NCBI GenBank assembly: GCA_039029915.1
Contig: JBCCFD010000077.1
Location: forward strand, 1-23,229
Direction of reading: 5' to 3'
Length of the DNA stretch: 23,229 nt
DNA from: QQUD01 sp039029915
Lineage (GTDB): Bacteria; Chloroflexota; Anaerolineae; Promineifilales; Promineifilaceae
The notes below the pieces were generated by a model, which was not told the DNA's origin, did not search any database, and saw only the letters and a list, made by a program, of their open reading frames with translations. The position numbers and the translations under genes are program-made. Shown here in pieces: positions 21,489 through 23,229 of the stretch (its first letter is position 1; each line of letters opens with the position of its first letter).

Positions 21489-22886
21489 ATGTTGAGCAAG
21501 ATAAATCAAAAAATAAACAGGTCAACATGGTTTTTACTCTCCACTTTCGGGCTAATTATTGTTTTCGGCCTGATGTCATATTGGAGTGGATTACCAACGG
21601 CCGTTTCCTTTGATCAATTTTTGCTTGGCACGGCCGTGTTTTTGCTCATCTTCTTTGGCTTTGCTCTGCTAACGTGGCATCTCCTGATACGGCCGTTGCC
21701 CAACAATCTTCACATTCCCCAAACCAACCCCCTCTCAACCCAACAGCAATACTTATTTGCCATCATCCTGGGATTAGCCATCCTCATGATCCAGTTTGGA
21801 GGCATTTGGGATGAAGCTTGGCACCGACGTTATGGTGTGGCGTTTGGAGACGATCTTTTCTGGCGACCTCATCAAATGATCTATTTGGGATTTTTGATAT
21901 TTGTCGCCTTTGGCTTTTACGGCATCTTTCTGATTCTCACGCGCTGTAAAGGCACCCTCCAGCAGCGCTTTCGAGCCAACCCCATGCTTGGCGGACTGGC
22001 TATCCTCGGTGGGTTTTTACTTTATGCCTTACCGGCTGACCCAATTTGGCATCTTGTTTACGGTGAAGATATTACGGCTTGGAGCCTGCCGCACCTTGTT
22101 CTGCTGTTCAACATGATGATCTCTCTTTTTCTTTCCACCGGATTTTACGTCTCTGTTATGCCCAAACCGCAGTGGCGCATTTTGCGATTTACAAAAGCGA
22201 CCGCCTATCCAATCGTTTTGAGCGGCATTGGCTTAATGGGTGTGCTGCAAATTTTAATGACGGAATGGGATGCACTTTTTACAGGACGATTCCCCTCACC
22301 AGCCTCACTCCCTTATTGGAACCGACCGGATTGGATGCTGCCGGTGATGATCATCATTGTTTGCGGGCTATTGGGTACATTTATTCTCCAATTAACACGA
22401 ATGGCTGGGGCAGCAACCTTGGCCACGTTAAGTACGCTTCTAATCAGGTCCACACTCATTGAGCTGCTTGAGTTTGATTTACTCCGCTCCTATCCCCTGT
22501 TTTTAATGATTGGCCCTATGCTTGCGCTCGATTTTTGGTATGGTTTTCAGATTTGGCGCTATCAAAAACCTCGCAATTCTGCAATGTTAGAAAGTTTGCT
22601 TGTCCTCTTAGGCGCATTAGTAGCTGCCTTTCCATTGCTTAACAATTTTTATTCGTATCCGGTTATCAACGGCCGTTTACTTATACAAGTTGTTTTAATT
22701 GGATTACCACTTGTTGTCACAGCCAGCCTACTGGGAACATCCATTGGACAGCAGCTCTCCTCGCTCTCAATTAATTTTCAAACAACCGAGCAAAAAGAGC
22801 CTAACCGCCGTTATTCACCCGCCTTCTTAGCTGGTTTAATTGCCTTCTTACTTTTTTACATCTTGACAGCAACCCCTCCAGTTTGA
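21489..22886 (+). CDS. Polytopic membrane protein with duplicated D-x3-H...PH motif
   Basis: The protein has 465 residues with roughly 11-12 hydrophobic segments. No named family is certain. Two similar motifs stand at membrane-loop positions. The first is Asp108-x2-Trp111-His112 ... Asp121 ... Trp125-Arg-Pro127-His128. The second is Asp184-x2-Trp187-His188 ... Glu193-Asp194 ... Trp198-x2-Pro201-His202. Both are D-x2-WH followed 13-15 residues later by PH, and both precede a hydrophobic helix. The pattern resembles the copper site of PmoC/AmoC (D-x3-H-x12-H, from memory), so a metal site is plausible but unproven. The ribosome-binding site is AAGGGTGA. The DinB-like gene starts 27 bp downstream, suggesting an operon. 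Confidence 0.7.
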   Translation: MLSKINQKINRSTWFLLSTFGLIIVFGLMSYWSGLPTAVSFDQFLLGTAVFLLIFFGFALLTWHLLIRPLPNNLHIPQTNPLSTQQQYLFAIILGLAILMIQFGGIWDEAWHRRYGVAFGDDLFWRPHQMIYLGFLIFVAFGFYGIFLILTRCKGTLQQRFRANPMLGGLAILGGFLLYALPADPIWHLVYGEDITAWSLPHLVLLFNMMISLFLSTGFYVSVMPKPQWRILRFTKATAYPIVLSGIGLMGVLQILMTEWDALFTGRFPSPASLPYWNRPDWMLPVMIIIVCGLLGTFILQLTRMAGAATLATLSTLLIRSTLIELLEFDLLRSYPLFLMIGPMLALDFWYGFQIWRYQKPRNSAMLESLLVLLGALVAAFPLLNNFYSYPVINGRLLIQVVLIGLPLVVTASLLGTSIGQQLSSLSINFQTTEQKEPNRRYSPAFLAGLIAFLLFYILTATPPV

Positions 22887-22913
22887 CAGAAATCACACTG
22901 CATGGAGTAACAG

Positions 22914-23229
22914 ATGCCAACCCCAAATCAATACATCTTTCACATCGAATTTGTTGATCGCGTCCTCAAAATGCACACTGACGGTTTCTCTCACGAAGAC
23001 AGCATGAAACAGCTTCCCTTTCCTGGAAATTGCGTCAACTGGCAGGTGGGCCATCTGTTAATGTTTCGGGAGCAATATTTAGGCGCAATCGATGGACACA
23101 CAAAGCCAAACCCGGCGGATTTAGCCATTTATGGGGCGGGGTCTAACCCTTTAACGGACAGTACCAAAGCGATTCCGTTTGATAGGTTGCTCAAACGATT
23201 TGACAAATCAACTGCACGAATAAAAAGCG
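22914..23229 (+). CDS. DinB-like family protein (partial, C-terminus off the right edge)
   Basis: About 105 codons are present. The ATG at 22914 is preceded by GGAG ~7 nt upstream. The segment NCVNWQVGHLLMFREQYLGA matches the second-helix region of DinB/DfrB-type four-helix-bundle proteins, where the His of GH is the first metal ligand; later ligands lie off the window. The first helix is YIFHIEFVDRVLKMHTDG. Members are metal-dependent hydrolases or thiol transferases of diverse use, including bacillithiol or mycothiol transfer. It is 27 bp after the membrane protein gene and probably co-transcribed with it. Confidence 0.7.
   Translation, partial: MPTPNQYIFHIEFVDRVLKMHTDGFSHEDSMKQLPFPGNCVNWQVGHLLMFREQYLGAIDGHTKPNPADLAIYGAGSNPLTDSTKAIPFDRLLKRFDKSTARIKS

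Larger units (their letters stand above)
1752..22677. repeat. Over-represented palindrome AACGGCCGTT (HIP-like), 17 exact copies
   Basis: Exact copies begin at 1752, 2820, 4390, 4570, 6424, 7611, 7784, 9528, 11177, 14294, 15258, 16224, 16479, 18327, 20562, 21596 and 22668. Nine more sites keep the ACGGCCGT core: 1880, 6175, 6321, 12006, 12069, 16332, 20493, 21629 and 21688. All but 6424 are inside genes, encoding mostly TAV, NGR or RP. Counted by eye. Confidence 0.9.

Noticed and set aside
1752..22677. AACGGCCGTT as a restriction-modification relic
   Set aside because: Restriction targets are usually avoided, and this word is strongly enriched. An orphan methylase remains possible and is listed as a check.
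1..23229. CRISPR array, tRNA or rRNA genes
   Set aside because: No regularly spaced repeats with unique spacers, no cloverleaf and no rRNA-like stretch was seen. The anti-Shine-Dalgarno-like CACCTCCTT at ~1353-1361 (plus) is only the reverse complement of a ribosome-binding-site-like word.

Overview
The window looks like a chromosomal segment of an uncultured or environmental Chloroflexota bacterium, probably Anaerolineae-like; this is inference. It rests on a solute-binding lipoprotein with a Val/Glu/Thr-rich tether, a secreted GHL10-type protein with a YLPLI segment just after its signal peptide, a mix of Shine-Dalgarno-led and apparently leaderless genes, and intergenic short-word repeats. 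No rRNA, tRNA, CRISPR array, transposase or phage gene was seen.

Layout. Positions 1-1114 (minus) hold the N-terminal part of an extracellular solute-binding lipoprotein. Behind it is a ~440-nt leader with a perfect-consensus promoter, a short leader ORF, an intrinsic terminator and a nested stem structure. Positions 1710-6363 (minus) hold an HExxH metallopeptidase-like protein, a TPR protein, MutY with an intact-looking C-terminal Nudix box, and an MBL-fold hydrolase. Positions 6537-12443 (plus) hold a GHL10 family protein, a hybrid histidine kinase, an AraC regulator, an alpha/beta hydrolase and a GNAT acetyltransferase. Positions 12754-15679 (plus) hold a small membrane protein, a 161-bp inverted-repeat element, an unrecognised protein with a possible internal duplication, and a membrane di-iron desaturase/hydroxylase. 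Positions 15735-18983 (minus) hold a tight E1alpha-E1beta-E2 2-oxoacid dehydrogenase operon. Positions 19264-20168 (minus; SRPBCC protein and small membrane protein) diverge from an AraC regulator at 20485. That regulator is followed by a 12-helix-class membrane protein and the start of a DinB-like gene.

How the parts work together. The 2-oxoacid dehydrogenase subunits form one complex, but its E3 is not in the window. The AraC gene at 20485 is next to a promoter at 21420-21449. That promoter carries a 16-bp direct repeat just upstream of its -35, so the regulator may activate the membrane protein and DinB-like genes; this is inference.

Most unusual signals. (1) The palindrome AACGGCCGTT occurs 17 times exactly, and its ACGGCCGT core 26 times, almost all inside genes on both strands. 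This resembles the HIP1 phenomenon of cyanobacteria but has a different word. (2) A 107-bp double-hairpin repeat is present in two copies. (3) The SBP gene has an attenuator-like leader. (4) The membrane protein at 21489-22886 carries two copies of a D-x3-H-...-PH motif resembling the copper site of PmoC/AmoC. (5) Several genes have a -10 box only 6-8 nt before the start codon.
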